Shown: positions 17,234-27,021, counted from the stretch's first letter. The stretch is DNA of 64,000 nucleotides from Puia dinghuensis (GCF_014642875.1 NZ_BMJC01000004.1:850571-914570), one strand, 5' to 3'. Numbers and translations: made by a program. Notes: generated from the sequence alone by a model not told the origin.

Positions 17234-19682
17234 CATCCAATATATCGCCGGGGCCGTCGGTGGCCACCTCCTGCAAGGGGATGCCACATCGGTAATGATC
17301 GAGCACCTGCTGCTGGATAGCCGGCGGCTCATCTTCCCCACAACCTCACTCTTCTTCGCATTGAAAGGCCCCCGGCGCTACGGCGGCCAATTCATAAAAG
17401 AGCTCTTTCGACGGGGCGTGCGGAATTTCGTAGTTGAAGAAGCGCAGGAGTTACCCGGCGCCAACCAGGTGATCGTAAAGGATACCCTGGCCGCCCTGCA
17501 GGCACTGGCTGCCGGCCATCGCCGTCAGTATACGCTCCCCGTCGTCGGCATCACCGGCAGCAACGGCAAAACCATCATAAAGGAGTGGTTGAACCAGCTG
17601 CTCGAAGAAGAATACGAGATAGTCCGTAGCCCCAAGAGTTATAACTCGCAGACGGGAGTACCGCTCAGCGTCTGGCAGCTGGGCCCGCAGCACGAGCTGG
17701 CCATCTTCGAGGCGGGCGTCTCGCTGCGGGGGGAGATGGAGCGGCTCGAGCCGGTCATCCGCCCGACGCTCGGGGTGTTCACCAACATCGGCGAAGCGCA
17801 TAGCGAAGGGTTCTCCAGCCGCGCAGAAAAGGCCCGGGAAAAAATGAAATTGTTTGCGCATGCGGAGACGTTGGTGTATTGTAGCGACCAACCGGAGACG
17901 GTGAAGGCGCTTCCGGCAGGACCAACCCTCTTCGCCTGGGGCCATGACGAAAACGCGGCGATACGCATCCGCTCCACCGAAAAAAAAGCCGGCTGGACGG
18001 TCATCGGCCTCACTCATGGCGCAGCGGAATTTACCGTCTCCATTCCTTTTACCGACCCCGCCTCGATAGAGAACGCCCTTCACTGCGTAGCGGTACTCCT
18101 GCTGCTGGGCCAGCCGGTGCAACGCATACAGACGTCGCTGGCGCTGCTGCAACCGATAGCGATGCGGCTGGAACTCAAGAGCGGCATCAATCATTGTTCG
18201 ATCATCAACGACAGCTATAGCGCAGACCTCAATTCCCTGTCCATCGCGCTGGACTTCCTCTCGCAACAACAACAGCACGACCGCCGCACGGTGATCCTCT
18301 CCGACTTCCTGGAAAGCGGCCGCGAGGAAAACGAGCTCTACGCAACCATCGCCCAAACCCTGGGTCAGAAACAGGTTGACCGCCTCATCGGCATCGGTCC
18401 GCGCATCGGGGCGCATGCCGCGGCATTTGGACAATGGTTTCCGGGGGAGACGGCCTTCTATCCTACGGTGGAGGCATTTCGCAGCGACCTGGGCCGCCTG
18501 CATTTCCGCGATGAGTCAATATTGATAAAAGGGGCGCGGGTATTTGAGTTCGAGGAGATCGATAGCCTGCTCACCGAACGGATCCACCAGACCGTGATGG
18601 AAGTAAACCTCAACGCCATGGCGGAGAATCTGCGGCAGTGGCGCCAGCTGCTGCAACCCGCGACAAGGGTGATGGCGATGGTGAAGGCCTTTGGTTATGG
18701 CAGCGGCAGCTTCGAGATAGCCAATCTCCTGCAGTTTCATGGCGTGGACTGGCTGGGAGTAGCCTATGCCGACGAGGGAGTGATGCTGCGCAAGGGCGGT
18801 ATCCGCATACCCATCATGGTGATGAATACCGAAGACAGCAGCTTCCAGTCGCTGGTGGAATACAATTTAGAGCCGGTGATCTATTCTTTTTCGCTGTTGC
18901 GCACGTTCGATCGATGGTTGAAGAAGGAAGGCATTCCGGCCTTCCCCGTGCATATCGAACTGGAGACAGGGATGAACCGCCTCGGGTTTCCCAATGAAGA
19001 GATAGACGAGCTGCTGCGGGTGTTGCCCGGCGCGGCTTTTAAAGTGCTGAGCGTATTCAGCCATTTTGCGGCAAGCGAGGAAGCGCAACAGGACGCTTTT
19101 ACCAACAAGCAGGCACAACTATATCTGGCCACCGCCCAACGTCTTCAGGATGCGCTGGGGTATCCCATCCTACAGCATCTCGCCAATTCGGCGGGCATCG
19201 CCCGGCATCCCGAACTGCAGCTGGACATGGTTCGACTGGGCATCGGGCTGTATGGGATAGACCCCGCGGGTTCGGGCCGGCTCGATCTGCAGGAAGTATC
19301 TACGCTGAAGACGACGATTGCGCAGATAAAACACCTGCGGACAGGTGACACTATCGGCTATAACCGCAGAGGCATCGCGTCGGCGGGCACCGTCACCGCT
19401 ACTGTCCGCATCGGGTATGCCGACGGCTACTCCCGGAGTTTGGGTAATGGAGTGGGTAAGATGTGGGTCAACGGACGGCTTGCACCCACCATCGGCATCG
19501 TGAGCATGGACATGACAATGATCGATATCACGGGTATTCCGGATGTAAAGGAAGGCGACGAGGTGGTGGTGTTTGGCAAAGAACTATCTGTCAATCAGTT
19601 AGCCATTTGGTCGCAGACGATACCGTATGAGATTCTCACCAGCGTCTCGCAGCGGGTGAAGCGCATCTATTTCGAAGAATAA
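17223..19682 (+). CDS. Bifunctional MurF ligase / alanine racemase
   Basis: An 819-residue fusion. The N-terminal ~450 residues are a Mur ligase that adds D-Ala-D-Ala to the UDP-MurNAc-tripeptide, with the ATP P-loop GITGSNGKT at ~109-117 and the central signature SYSADLNSL. The C-terminal ~370 residues are alanine racemase: the PLP lysine is Lys488 in MVKAFGYGSGS, and the catalytic-Tyr segment is TIGYNRRG, followed by VRIGYADGYSR. The fusion puts D-Ala supply and use in one cytoplasmic polypeptide and is a known arrangement in Bacteroidota. It overlaps terC by 11 bp. Confidence 0.95.
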   Translation: MGYSIQYIAGAVGGHLLQGDATSVMIEHLLLDSRRLIFPTTSLFFALKGPRRYGGQFIKELFRRGVRNFVVEEAQELPGANQVIVKDTLAALQALAAGHRRQYTLPVVGITGSNGKTIIKEWLNQLLEEEYEIVRSPKSYNSQTGVPLSVWQLGPQHELAIFEAGVSLRGEMERLEPVIRPTLGVFTNIGEAHSEGFSSRAEKAREKMKLFAHAETLVYCSDQPETVKALPAGPTLFAWGHDENAAIRIRSTEKKAGWTVIGLTHGAAEFTVSIPFTDPASIENALHCVAVLLLLGQPVQRIQTSLALLQPIAMRLELKSGINHCSIINDSYSADLNSLSIALDFLSQQQQHDRRTVILSDFLESGREENELYATIAQTLGQKQVDRLIGIGPRIGAHAAAFGQWFPGETAFYPTVEAFRSDLGRLHFRDESILIKGARVFEFEEIDSLLTERIHQTVMEVNLNAMAENLRQWRQLLQPATRVMAMVKAFGYGSGSFEIANLLQFHGVDWLGVAYADEGVMLRKGGIRIPIMVMNTEDSSFQSLVEYNLEPVIYSFSLLRTFDRWLKKEGIPAFPVHIELETGMNRLGFPNEEIDELLRVLPGAAFKVLSVFSHFAASEEAQQDAFTNKQAQLYLATAQRLQDALGYPILQHLANSAGIARHPELQLDMVRLGIGLYGIDPAGSGRLDLQEVSTLKTTIAQIKHLRTGDTIGYNRRGIASAGTVTATVRIGYADGYSRSLGNGVGKMWVNGRLAPTIGIVSMDMTMIDITGIPDVKEGDEVVVFGKELSVNQLAIWSQTIPYEILTSVSQRVKRIYFEE

Positions 19683-19760
19683 CCGATGACAGAAATTCAA
19701 TGGGCAGGATTGCCTATATTTGAAGCCTATATTTTAGAAGACTAATTTAATTTGTTGTAC

Positions 19761-20462
19761 GTGAAGGCCAGAACCATCTTTTTAATCGTACTGTTGATCA
19801 TTGTGGCAGATCAGTCGCTGAAGATCTGGGTAAAGACACATATGCCGTTGAGTCATCCGGCGGATTTCTACCGTGACCCGGTGACTCCCTATGACAATGG
19901 GATCAAGTTGCTGGGCGACAAGGCGCAGATCTATTTCGTTGAAAATGAGGGAATGGCCTGGGGTTGGAAGTTTGGCGGCAGCTGGGGCAAGATGGCATTG
20001 ACGCTTTTCCGGCTGGTGGCCGTCGTCTTTGGCATCTATTATATCCAGACAATCATTCGAAAGAAATATCACCGCGGATTCATCATCTGCGCGGGGCTCA
20101 TCTTTGCAGGCGCGTTGGGCAATCTGCTCGACAGTATGTTCTATGGCCTCATCTTCGAGCGAAGTAGCTACGATCATGTGGCAAAGATCTTCCCCGCACA
20201 TGGTTACACGACCTTTCTGCATGGGCGGGTGGTGGATATGCTATATTTCCCCATAATAAAGACACACTATCCATCCTGGTTCCCCTTTGTCGGGGGTGAG
20301 GAGTTCGAATTCTTTAGTCCTGTCTTCAATCTGGCGGATGCCTCCATCTCGGTAGGGGTGATCGCCATCCTTCTTTTCCAGAAAAAATTTTTTCACAAAC
20401 GGCCCGGCGCGGGCAGTCATTCCCTTGAGGGCAACACCAAGGTAGACGCGGTGCAGGCATAA
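19761..20462 (+). CDS. lspA: Lipoprotein signal peptidase (signal peptidase II)
   Basis: About 233 residues from GTG at 19761; TTG codons at 19752 and 19755 are alternatives. It is an inner-membrane aspartic protease that removes lipoprotein signal peptides after lipid attachment. The two catalytic aspartates are in AGALGNLLDSMFYG and FNLADASISVG, with the family motif FVENEGMAWG and four helices. It is longer than the ~165-residue enterobacterial form because of insertions typical of Bacteroidota LspA. Confidence 0.93.
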   Translation: MKARTIFLIVLLIIVADQSLKIWVKTHMPLSHPADFYRDPVTPYDNGIKLLGDKAQIYFVENEGMAWGWKFGGSWGKMALTLFRLVAVVFGIYYIQTIIRKKYHRGFIICAGLIFAGALGNLLDSMFYGLIFERSSYDHVAKIFPAHGYTTFLHGRVVDMLYFPIIKTHYPSWFPFVGGEEFEFFSPVFNLADASISVGVIAILLFQKKFFHKRPGAGSHSLEGNTKVDAVQA

Positions 20463-20485
20463 AAAAAGGCCGCACGGGGCGGCCT
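20461..20485 (-). terminator. Minus-strand terminator of the T9SS gene at 20511
   Basis: Stem AGGCCGC (20467-20473) / GCGGCCT (20479-20485). On the minus strand it is followed by a run of seven T. It overlaps the lspA stop codon, so the convergent genes share it. Confidence 0.8.
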
Positions 20486-20510
20486 CTGGTTCAGATAATT
20501 ACTGCGCGGT

Positions 20511-22871
20511 TTATAAGTTAATTACCTTCACCAATTTCTTACTTATCATCTGATCGCCTACTTGCAATTGCAGGGCATAGGTGCCTGAAGGCAGCGAGCG
20601 AAGGTCGTAGATCGTAAAGCTGTTGAGACCCTGGGTCACCGGCTGGCGGATGCGGCGGATGTAACGCCCGTACATATCCGTCAGGCTGATGCTGGCGACG
20701 CCATCAGCGGGCGCGGTCAGCTCGATATTGATATGGTCGGTGAAAGGATTGAGTATGCTCCGCACCTCGAATTGAAGATTGCTGTTGCTAAGAAGCACGA
20801 TATTACTGCTCCGGTGAACCGATGCAGCGACCATATCGATGCGATAATATGTTTGGAGCCCGACGGGCTTGGGATCGTTGAACACATACGCGGCCCCACC
20901 ACCGGAGCCGGCTATCGCGGGGACTGTAGCAATAGCCGTAAAATGCACGCCGTCATCACTTCGCATGACGTTATAGACCAGGTTTTCCACTTCATTCGAC
21001 GTCGTCCATTGGAGATTACCGAGTCCCTCACGCACCTGACCACGGAAGGACAGGATGGTGGTCGGTAGGGCGACCTGGCAGTTGGTGCCATTTACATACT
21101 TGGGCTGGTTGGTGGTATAGAAGCATCCGTTGGCCGTGAGATTGGCAACAGTGCTGGCGACGATGAGCCGGTATATGGTAACGGTTGCTGTAGACGAGAC
21201 CCGGTAGTATCGGGTCACCGTGTCGAGATAGAAGCCGGAGGACGCGTCATACACGGGCGTGACTGTTCCACTCGCAGCCCGGCCCAGCGTATCGAGGCCC
21301 GGCGTGGTCCAGGTAACGCCGCCATCAGTGCTCTGCTGCATCATCCACTGCGTATAGTTGTTGACGAAAGCCGAGATCTTGAACTTTATCGAGTCGTCCG
21401 CGCCCTGGCAAAGCGTATCAGGCTTGTCGGGCGTCAGGGTCAGATCGGGCGGACAGGTGGACAGCGCAATGTCGTCAAGAGCCCAGTCGTTGCCGCCACC
21501 GCCGCAGGCATTGCTGCGGATGGAGATGGTGATGGAGGTCTGGGTCGCACCGGTAAGCAGTATAAAGCCACGTTGCTGCCAGCCAACGGTGTCCAGGTTA
21601 CCGGTGGAGATACGGTCGATGCCGTCCACCACCAGGGTGTTATTCGGCAGCACACCCGGGGTATACTCGGCGTGACCCGACGTATCGATGCCGCAATTGG
21701 GACAGACGTTCTTAAACCACGCGGAGAACTGGTAATACGTATTGGGACAGAGACCGGAGATCACCTGGTGATAGGCTTCACTGGTGGCAAGATCCGAGTT
21801 GACGAGCAGCATATAACCCGCATTCGTGTTGGAGTCCGGCGGCGGGTTGCCGGCGGCGGTGGTCGTCCCGGTGTGGTCGCCCCCGATGAACCAGAAGCCC
21901 CCGAATTCACGGTTACTACAAGCCAGTACGCCCGTTGCGCCGCCGCAGGTCGGTTGTCGGTTGGCGTTGGGGAAGGTACTGCTCGTAGGGCTGGTATTAT
22001 TGACGATGGCATAGTAGCCGTCGTTGATGGAGATCGAAGTGCTGGAATTCGGTAGATAGGTATAGTTAGGGATAAGGAAAGAGGGCGGGGTGCTGCGGTT
22101 GCGACCTACACCCGTGCCGAATGTGCCCCCAAATTCCGCGGCGAAGTTGGTACTGCTGCTGTTGGCGCAGAGCGAACTGGGCTTCTGGATGAGAATCTTG
22201 TACTGCATCGCGTTGAGCATGGTGTCCGACGTCGCGGTGCTGGTGAGGCGGTAACAGACCTTACCCGGACCGAGCGTGATCGTATCTCCATAGGCGCCGG
22301 TGACCACGACCCGGAAAGCAGTGGTGATGATAGAACCGGCAGAGAACAATGGAGTGGTCGTACCAGCGGTGATAGTGCCGGCGCCCGTAGTATTGGTAGT
22401 ATCCATGGGCTGGATACCCGCGGGCGCACCGGAGCCTGCACCCATGTTGATCCTTATCTGATAGCCACCGGGATAGCCCGGGGCCGCGTTATAGGTGCCC
22501 TGGTCACCGTCGGAAGCTTGCGTATAGCTACGCATAATAAGGCCTTCATTGCTGATCATCATCAGGCTGCTGCCCGGTAGAATGGCAGTGTGGGTGGGCA
22601 GACTGTCGTAGTAGCGCACTTTAAAGATCTTGCCGGTGTTACCGGTGGCGCTGTTGTAATTCCTATTAATATAGAAGTCCACCCGGATCTCGAGGGTATC
22701 GCCGGGCCCTACAGGACCACCAACTGTTTTTTTGCTGAGATTGACGTAGCTGTTGCCAAATTTGATCATGGCTGTCGCCTGGGCATGGGCGAAGCTGTGG
22801 AACAGCAGGATAAGTATGAATGCCCCTCCTATCCTGCGCAGGACAGGACTAGCGGGTAAAGTTGTTTTCAT
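20511..22871 (-). CDS. Large secreted protein with T9SS sorting domain
   Basis: A 786-residue secreted protein. A signal peptide reaches SFAHAQ (~residue 31). Residues ~32-240 are a beta-rich region starting MIKFGNSYVNLSKKTVGG. Residues ~260-475 look like a ligand-binding jelly-roll module (NREFGGFWFIGGDHTG, CPNTYYQFSAWFKN, NDWALDDIALSTC) similar to carbohydrate-binding-like modules in Bacteroidota surface proteins. An Ig-like segment follows, then the FN3-like LPTTILSFRGQV module, and a C-terminal sorting domain (NPFTDHINIELTAP ... SGTYALQLQVG). It is probably cell-surface attached or released; the ligand is unknown. Expression is from a minus-strand promoter at 22952-22982. Confidence 0.82.
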   Translation of the reverse strand: MKTTLPASPVLRRIGGAFILILLFHSFAHAQATAMIKFGNSYVNLSKKTVGGPVGPGDTLEIRVDFYINRNYNSATGNTGKIFKVRYYDSLPTHTAILPGSSLMMISNEGLIMRSYTQASDGDQGTYNAAPGYPGGYQIRINMGAGSGAPAGIQPMDTTNTTGAGTITAGTTTPLFSAGSIITTAFRVVVTGAYGDTITLGPGKVCYRLTSTATSDTMLNAMQYKILIQKPSSLCANSSSTNFAAEFGGTFGTGVGRNRSTPPSFLIPNYTYLPNSSTSISINDGYYAIVNNTSPTSSTFPNANRQPTCGGATGVLACSNREFGGFWFIGGDHTGTTTAAGNPPPDSNTNAGYMLLVNSDLATSEAYHQVISGLCPNTYYQFSAWFKNVCPNCGIDTSGHAEYTPGVLPNNTLVVDGIDRISTGNLDTVGWQQRGFILLTGATQTSITISIRSNACGGGGNDWALDDIALSTCPPDLTLTPDKPDTLCQGADDSIKFKISAFVNNYTQWMMQQSTDGGVTWTTPGLDTLGRAASGTVTPVYDASSGFYLDTVTRYYRVSSTATVTIYRLIVASTVANLTANGCFYTTNQPKYVNGTNCQVALPTTILSFRGQVREGLGNLQWTTSNEVENLVYNVMRSDDGVHFTAIATVPAIAGSGGGAAYVFNDPKPVGLQTYYRIDMVAASVHRSSNIVLLSNSNLQFEVRSILNPFTDHINIELTAPADGVASISLTDMYGRYIRRIRQPVTQGLNSFTIYDLRSLPSGTYALQLQVGDQMISKKLVKVINL

Positions 22872-22898
22872 GGATACGAGTCATTTTCAGAGGTTATC

Positions 22899-22935
22899 GG
22901 ACAGTAGTTCGGATTAAAAGGTCAGTACTTCGGAT
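22899..22935. repeat. Two 16-bp direct repeats 21 bp apart in the leader of the T9SS gene
   Basis: GGACAGTAGTTCGGAT (22899-22914) and GGTCAGTACTTCGGAT (22920-22935) match at 14 of 16 positions and are spaced 21 bp apart, two helical turns. They lie between the predicted transcript start (~22945) and the ATG at 22871, where they could bind a dimeric regulator. Confidence 0.5.
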
Positions 22936-22951
22936 CAAATACAGTGCCATA

Positions 22952-22982
22952 CAAAGGTAGAATTAATTGGAGAGGCGCACAA
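22952..22982 (-). promoter_or_regulatory. Promoter of the T9SS gene at 20511
   Basis: On the minus strand, TTG (22982-22980), 20-nt spacer, TACCTTTG (22959-22952), an exact consensus match. It predicts a start near 22945 and a ~75-nt leader containing the two direct repeats. Confidence 0.65.
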
Positions 22983-23077
22983 TCGTATAATTACATGTCA
23001 ATAAAGGGATTCTACTATTTTTTGTATTGATAATAAATCCTTATTTTGGAGTGCGCGGCAACCTCAAATCCAATCCC

Positions 23078-24844
23078 ATGGAAATCAGCTTTAAGCTGCT
23101 GCCTCGTTATTTATTTCTCTACTTGTGCCTGTGCGCATCTCTGAACAGTAAGGCCCAAACAACGCTGACCTATTACAATCAATCCTTCAAGCTCGATACC
23201 TTGTATCCTGCTTCGGGTTCGACAGGGATGTCTTCGCCCTGGGAAATTGTTTACGGCCCCGATGACTCTCTGTGGGTCACCTCCTCCCATGATTACAAGG
23301 TGTATAAAATACATCCGGGTAACAAGGGGAGCCGCTTGCTTCTGGACATGAATGCTTACAAAGATTTTACGGCTGCCTCGGTGACGGCGTGGCCGCAGGG
23401 AGGACTCATGGGTCTGGCGATTCATCCGCAATTTAAGAGCGGCAAACCCTGGGTCTACATCGCGTATGTGTATCACAAGATCAGCTGCGGGACAAGCAGC
23501 GGGGGGAATTTTTGCAGCTACAATACCCAGATCGTGCGGTTTAATTACGCCAACGGCAAGCTAACGCCGATGGATACCGTCATTACGGGCCTGGACGGCA
23601 GCAACGACCATAATTCCGGCCGGATCCGCATCAGCCCCCTCGTGGAAAGCGACGGCAAGTACCATCTTTATTATACCATCGGGGATATGGGGGCGGGTCA
23701 GCTAGCCAATATCAACCGCCCCGAATATGCGCAGGACACGACCATCATCGAGGGTAAGACGCTGCGACTGAATACGGAGCCCGACGGCACCCTGCCAAAG
23801 GCACAGCAATGGATTCCCGGGGACAATCCTTTTCCCCAGGGCGCAGCGGCTTCGGCCAAGACTCCTCTTTATTCGTTCGGCCACCGCAATCCGCAGGGGC
23901 TCGATTTCGGGTCGGTAGACGGTGGGGCTTCCTATATTCTGTATAGCAGCGAACATGGCGACAAATCCGACGACGAGGTGAATATCATCCTCCCCCATAC
24001 CAACTATGGGTGGCCGAAGGTTGCGGGGCTTTGCGACGACAATTACACCTCGACCAGCGGCGACAGCCTCTACCTGGCGGGCAAGGCGGTGATCTCCGAG
24101 ACGGGGTTCTGCGATACCACCCACACAACGCTACAGGAACCGATGTTTTCCTTTTACAATTGGACGCGCCCACAGATAAAGGCGATCAATTCCCTTGGTA
24201 ATATGAATTGGCCGACGATTGCGCCTTCCTCCATCCGGTTTTACGGGGCGAAAGGTATTCCCGGCTGGGATTATTCGCTGCTCATCACTTCCCTGAAGGA
24301 CGGGCTTTGGCGCCTCAAGCTGAAATCCGATGGGCTCAGCATCGATAGCACCGTCAGTCCCTATGATACACTGCATTACCTCGTGGGATACCGCCTGCGG
24401 GCGATAACGTATTCGCCTACAGGGGACACCCTTTTTATAGGCGTGGACAATTCCTGCTGTACCCTGGGGAAAACCGGGACGATCGGGAATTCAGTGGCGA
24501 CGCCCGCCCCGGGTTTTATCCTAAGAATGATCTCTCTCACGACCCTGGCGCTCCCGGACAGTGCGAATGGATTGCCGCCGCCGCAGCCTGCCGGCCGCCA
24601 GACTGCAGCGCGCACCTGGCCCAACCCGGCTCATGGGGTGTTGAACGTGAGCGCTCCGCCGGGGCAACAAAGGCCCTGGCTAGCACAGCTTTATTCAGTG
24701 ACGGGGCAACTGATGCGGGCCGAAGAACACGATGTCGATCAATGGGCGATGGATATCCATGGGTTGCAGCCGGGAGTGTATGTGATGCGATTGATTAATG
24801 GGGCCGGGGCTATTGCATTGATAAACAAGGTATTGGTAGAGTAG
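23078..24844 (+). CDS. Secreted glucose/sorbosone-dehydrogenase-like beta-propeller with T9SS domain
   Basis: About 588 residues from the ATG at 23078, with a signal peptide ending near NSKAQ. The main domain (~30-490) is the six-bladed propeller of PQQ-dependent sugar dehydrogenases: SPWEIVYGPDDSLWVTS, GLMGLAIHPQF, VYIAYVYHK, then SFGHRNPQGLDFG and SSEHGDKSDDEVNII. The His in NDHNSGRIRI and the Arg in GHRNPQG fit PQQ/substrate residues of the family. A type A sorting domain closes the protein (TWPNPAHGVLNVSAPP ... PGVYVMRLING). It likely oxidises an unidentified sugar at the cell surface, if PQQ is available. Confidence 0.85.
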   Translation: MEISFKLLPRYLFLYLCLCASLNSKAQTTLTYYNQSFKLDTLYPASGSTGMSSPWEIVYGPDDSLWVTSSHDYKVYKIHPGNKGSRLLLDMNAYKDFTAASVTAWPQGGLMGLAIHPQFKSGKPWVYIAYVYHKISCGTSSGGNFCSYNTQIVRFNYANGKLTPMDTVITGLDGSNDHNSGRIRISPLVESDGKYHLYYTIGDMGAGQLANINRPEYAQDTTIIEGKTLRLNTEPDGTLPKAQQWIPGDNPFPQGAAASAKTPLYSFGHRNPQGLDFGSVDGGASYILYSSEHGDKSDDEVNIILPHTNYGWPKVAGLCDDNYTSTSGDSLYLAGKAVISETGFCDTTHTTLQEPMFSFYNWTRPQIKAINSLGNMNWPTIAPSSIRFYGAKGIPGWDYSLLITSLKDGLWRLKLKSDGLSIDSTVSPYDTLHYLVGYRLRAITYSPTGDTLFIGVDNSCCTLGKTGTIGNSVATPAPGFILRMISLTTLALPDSANGLPPPQPAGRQTAARTWPNPAHGVLNVSAPPGQQRPWLAQLYSVTGQLMRAEEHDVDQWAMDIHGLQPGVYVMRLINGAGAIALINKVLVE

Positions 24845-24874
24845 TTGCACAAAAGAAAAAATTTTTTAATTTTG
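24845..24874 (+). promoter_or_regulatory. Promoter of the small zinc-finger-like gene
   Basis: TTG (24845-24847), 19-nt spacer, TAATTTTG (24867-24874), an exact consensus match. It starts right after the stop codon of the propeller gene and predicts a ~80-nt leader before the ATG at 24961. Confidence 0.7.
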
Positions 24875-24960
24875 TGTAGGATATACACTAACACGCGTAG
24901 AGATTGCTTGCCGTATCCGAATCAAGCATAACCCGTAACCCTTTATAACCAATTATTTCT

Positions 24961-25194
24961 ATGCAATCTCTGAATGAAGTGACGGGCGAGTTCCCGTCTT
25001 CGATGACGCCGCTTACCTGTGCCATATGTGGCCAGGCTTTATACCCAACAGACAAAGGAAATTGCGAAGTCACCTATCATTGCAGCTCGCCGGATGCCCG
25101 GTTTTGGGATTTCGATCGGGGGACTGTTGCCCAGCATAAGGCTAAGGAACACTGGGACCGATCGATTCGCGAGGTCTTTCTGAACAGGGGCTAA
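24961..25194 (+). CDS. Small Cys-rich (zinc-finger-like) protein, hypothetical
   Basis: A 77-residue cytoplasmic protein with Cys20-x2-Cys23 and, after an 11-residue gap, Cys35 and His40-Cys41, a pattern able to hold one zinc ion. The rest is polar and ends with a short basic helix. It has a consensus promoter and its own terminator, so it is a genuine monocistronic gene. No function can be assigned; a DNA- or protein-binding role is possible. Confidence 0.65.
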   Translation: MQSLNEVTGEFPSSMTPLTCAICGQALYPTDKGNCEVTYHCSSPDARFWDFDRGTVAQHKAKEHWDRSIREVFLNRG

Positions 25195-25230
25195 GGGGCT
25201 GAAAAACTAACAATCCGTTAAAAATCAATT

Positions 25231-25265
25231 AAAAACCCGTACCTGGCGATGGGGTAGGGGTTTTT
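25231..25265 (+). terminator. Rho-independent terminator after the Cys-rich gene
   Basis: Stem AAAAACCC / GGGTTTTT (25231-25238 with 25258-25265) continued inward by TACC/GGTA. The symmetric A and T ends could act in both directions. Confidence 0.8.
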
Positions 25266-25338
25266 AGCAGCCAGACCGGGCGGAAAAACCAACCTATTGT
25301 AATATTTTTGGTGCCTTAGCGACTAAAAAAGTAAAAGA

Positions 25339-27000
25339 ATGTCGGCTCACCAAATTCTCGTTCTCATATACATCCAGCTTTTTCTTCTTCTCTCTCCTTC
25401 CATTGGCCTCTATAAATTGTTTGAAAAGGCCGGGGTACCCGGGTGGAAGGCTTTTGTGCCGTTCTATAACACCTGGGTGATGCTGACCATTGCGGGGCGG
25501 CCGCGCCATTGGGTGTTTTGGCAGTTTGTGCCGGTGATGGGATGGTTTATTACCATGGGTATTGATGTGGAGTTTGTAAAGGTTTACGGACGTTTTAAGT
25601 TTTGGGAGCATGCGCTGGCTGCCCTGGTGCCGCTGTTATATTTCCCGTATCTGGCCTGGGGCGAGGTAGAACCCAAACGGGGTAAAAGCGCAAAGGGAGC
25701 GGCACGACCAGCCTCCAAACCAGCGAACCAGGGAAAACCGGCCCCGAAGGCGGAGAACGCAGGAAAACCGGGGACTCCGGCGCCGGACGAGCGCGGAGCG
25801 AAATTTATTGGCGCCGCCGAAGCCCGCAAACACAAGAAAAGCAAGACCCGGGAATGGATAGATGCAGGCGTATTTGCAGTGGTGGCCGCAACCCTGATCC
25901 GAACGTTTATCTTCGAAGCCTATGTCATTCCTACCGGATCGATGGAGAAGACGCTGCTGATAAACGACTATCTCTTCGTAAGCAAATTCGCCTATGGGCC
26001 ACGGATCCCGATGACGCCTTTGTCTATTCCCTTTGTTCACAATACCCTCCCGCTGGTAGACCGCAAGTCTTATGTCGAATGGATCAAGCTGCCCTATACC
26101 CGCTGGTTTGAAAAGCCGGTGCACCGCCATGATGTGGTGGTCTTCAACTTCCCCGCAGGCGACACGCTGATCAATAAGTCGGGCTACCAGTCGGAGCATC
26201 CTTATTATGATGTCATCAGGGAGCAGGGCAACGGGAATTCCGACTCCGGCCGGCAAATCGTGCTGAACGACCCCGATGACTATCCCCTTATACTCCATCC
26301 CCCTGACAAGCAGGAGAATTATATCAAACGCTGTATTGCAATACCTGGAGACACCCTGCAGCTAAAGGACCAGGTGGTCTACATCAACGGTCAGGCCCAG
26401 CCGCTGCCGCCCGAGTCGGAGACCTATTACATCGTGAAGACGAAAGGCCAGCCGCTGGAGGAAGACGTCATGCGGGATGAATACGATCTTGACATCAGCA
26501 ATAGCGACGAGCTCTCATCGAGGAACAACCCCAACGAATACCGCATGCTGCTGACGGCGCGGGCAAAGGACAAGATGCTGAAGAACGGTGTTGCGGTGAG
26601 TATCACGCCCGACATCGACAGCACGTCGCAGGTGTGGCCCTATTCTAAGCTGGTGAATTGGCATCTGGATAATTACGGTCCGCTGTTTATCCCTCGCCGC
26701 GGCGCGACGATTCAGCTGAATCCCACTAGCTATACTATCTATAATCGCGCCATCCACGTATACGAAGGCAACGAATTCGAGACGCGGGACGGGAAGTATT
26801 ACCTCAATGGCAATGAAGTGCACGACTACACCTTCCACTACAACTACTACTGGATGATGGGCGACAACCGCCACGGCAGCCAGGATTCGCGGTTTTGGGG
26901 TTTTGTCCCCGAGACCATGATCGTTGGCGAGGCCTCGCTCATCTGGATGAGCTGGGGGCATGGCGTACGGTGGAGCCGGTTGTTCCGAAAGATCAGGTAG
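25339..27000 (+). CDS. lepB: Signal peptidase I, long form with extra N-terminal membrane domain
   Basis: A 553-residue inner-membrane serine protease that cleaves Sec signal peptides. The catalytic Ser201 is in VIPTGSMEKTLL and the general-base Lys330 is in NYIKRCIAIPGD; the C-terminal signature is MMGDNRHGSQDSR. Two features are extra: an N-terminal ~110-residue membrane domain with about three helices (IGLYKLFEKAGVPGWKAFVPFYN), and a Lys/Ala/Pro-rich linker (~115-165) before the usual anchor. Enterobacterial LepB is ~320 residues. The -7 box TATTTTTG at 25303-25310 is a good promoter element, though no upstream TTG is seen. Confidence 0.95.
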   Translation: MSAHQILVLIYIQLFLLLSPSIGLYKLFEKAGVPGWKAFVPFYNTWVMLTIAGRPRHWVFWQFVPVMGWFITMGIDVEFVKVYGRFKFWEHALAALVPLLYFPYLAWGEVEPKRGKSAKGAARPASKPANQGKPAPKAENAGKPGTPAPDERGAKFIGAAEARKHKKSKTREWIDAGVFAVVAATLIRTFIFEAYVIPTGSMEKTLLINDYLFVSKFAYGPRIPMTPLSIPFVHNTLPLVDRKSYVEWIKLPYTRWFEKPVHRHDVVVFNFPAGDTLINKSGYQSEHPYYDVIREQGNGNSDSGRQIVLNDPDDYPLILHPPDKQENYIKRCIAIPGDTLQLKDQVVYINGQAQPLPPESETYYIVKTKGQPLEEDVMRDEYDLDISNSDELSSRNNPNEYRMLLTARAKDKMLKNGVAVSITPDIDSTSQVWPYSKLVNWHLDNYGPLFIPRRGATIQLNPTSYTIYNRAIHVYEGNEFETRDGKYYLNGNEVHDYTFHYNYYWMMGDNRHGSQDSRFWGFVPETMIVGEASLIWMSWGHGVRWSRLFRKIR

Positions 27001-27021
27001 GGCGTCTACATAAGAACAGTT

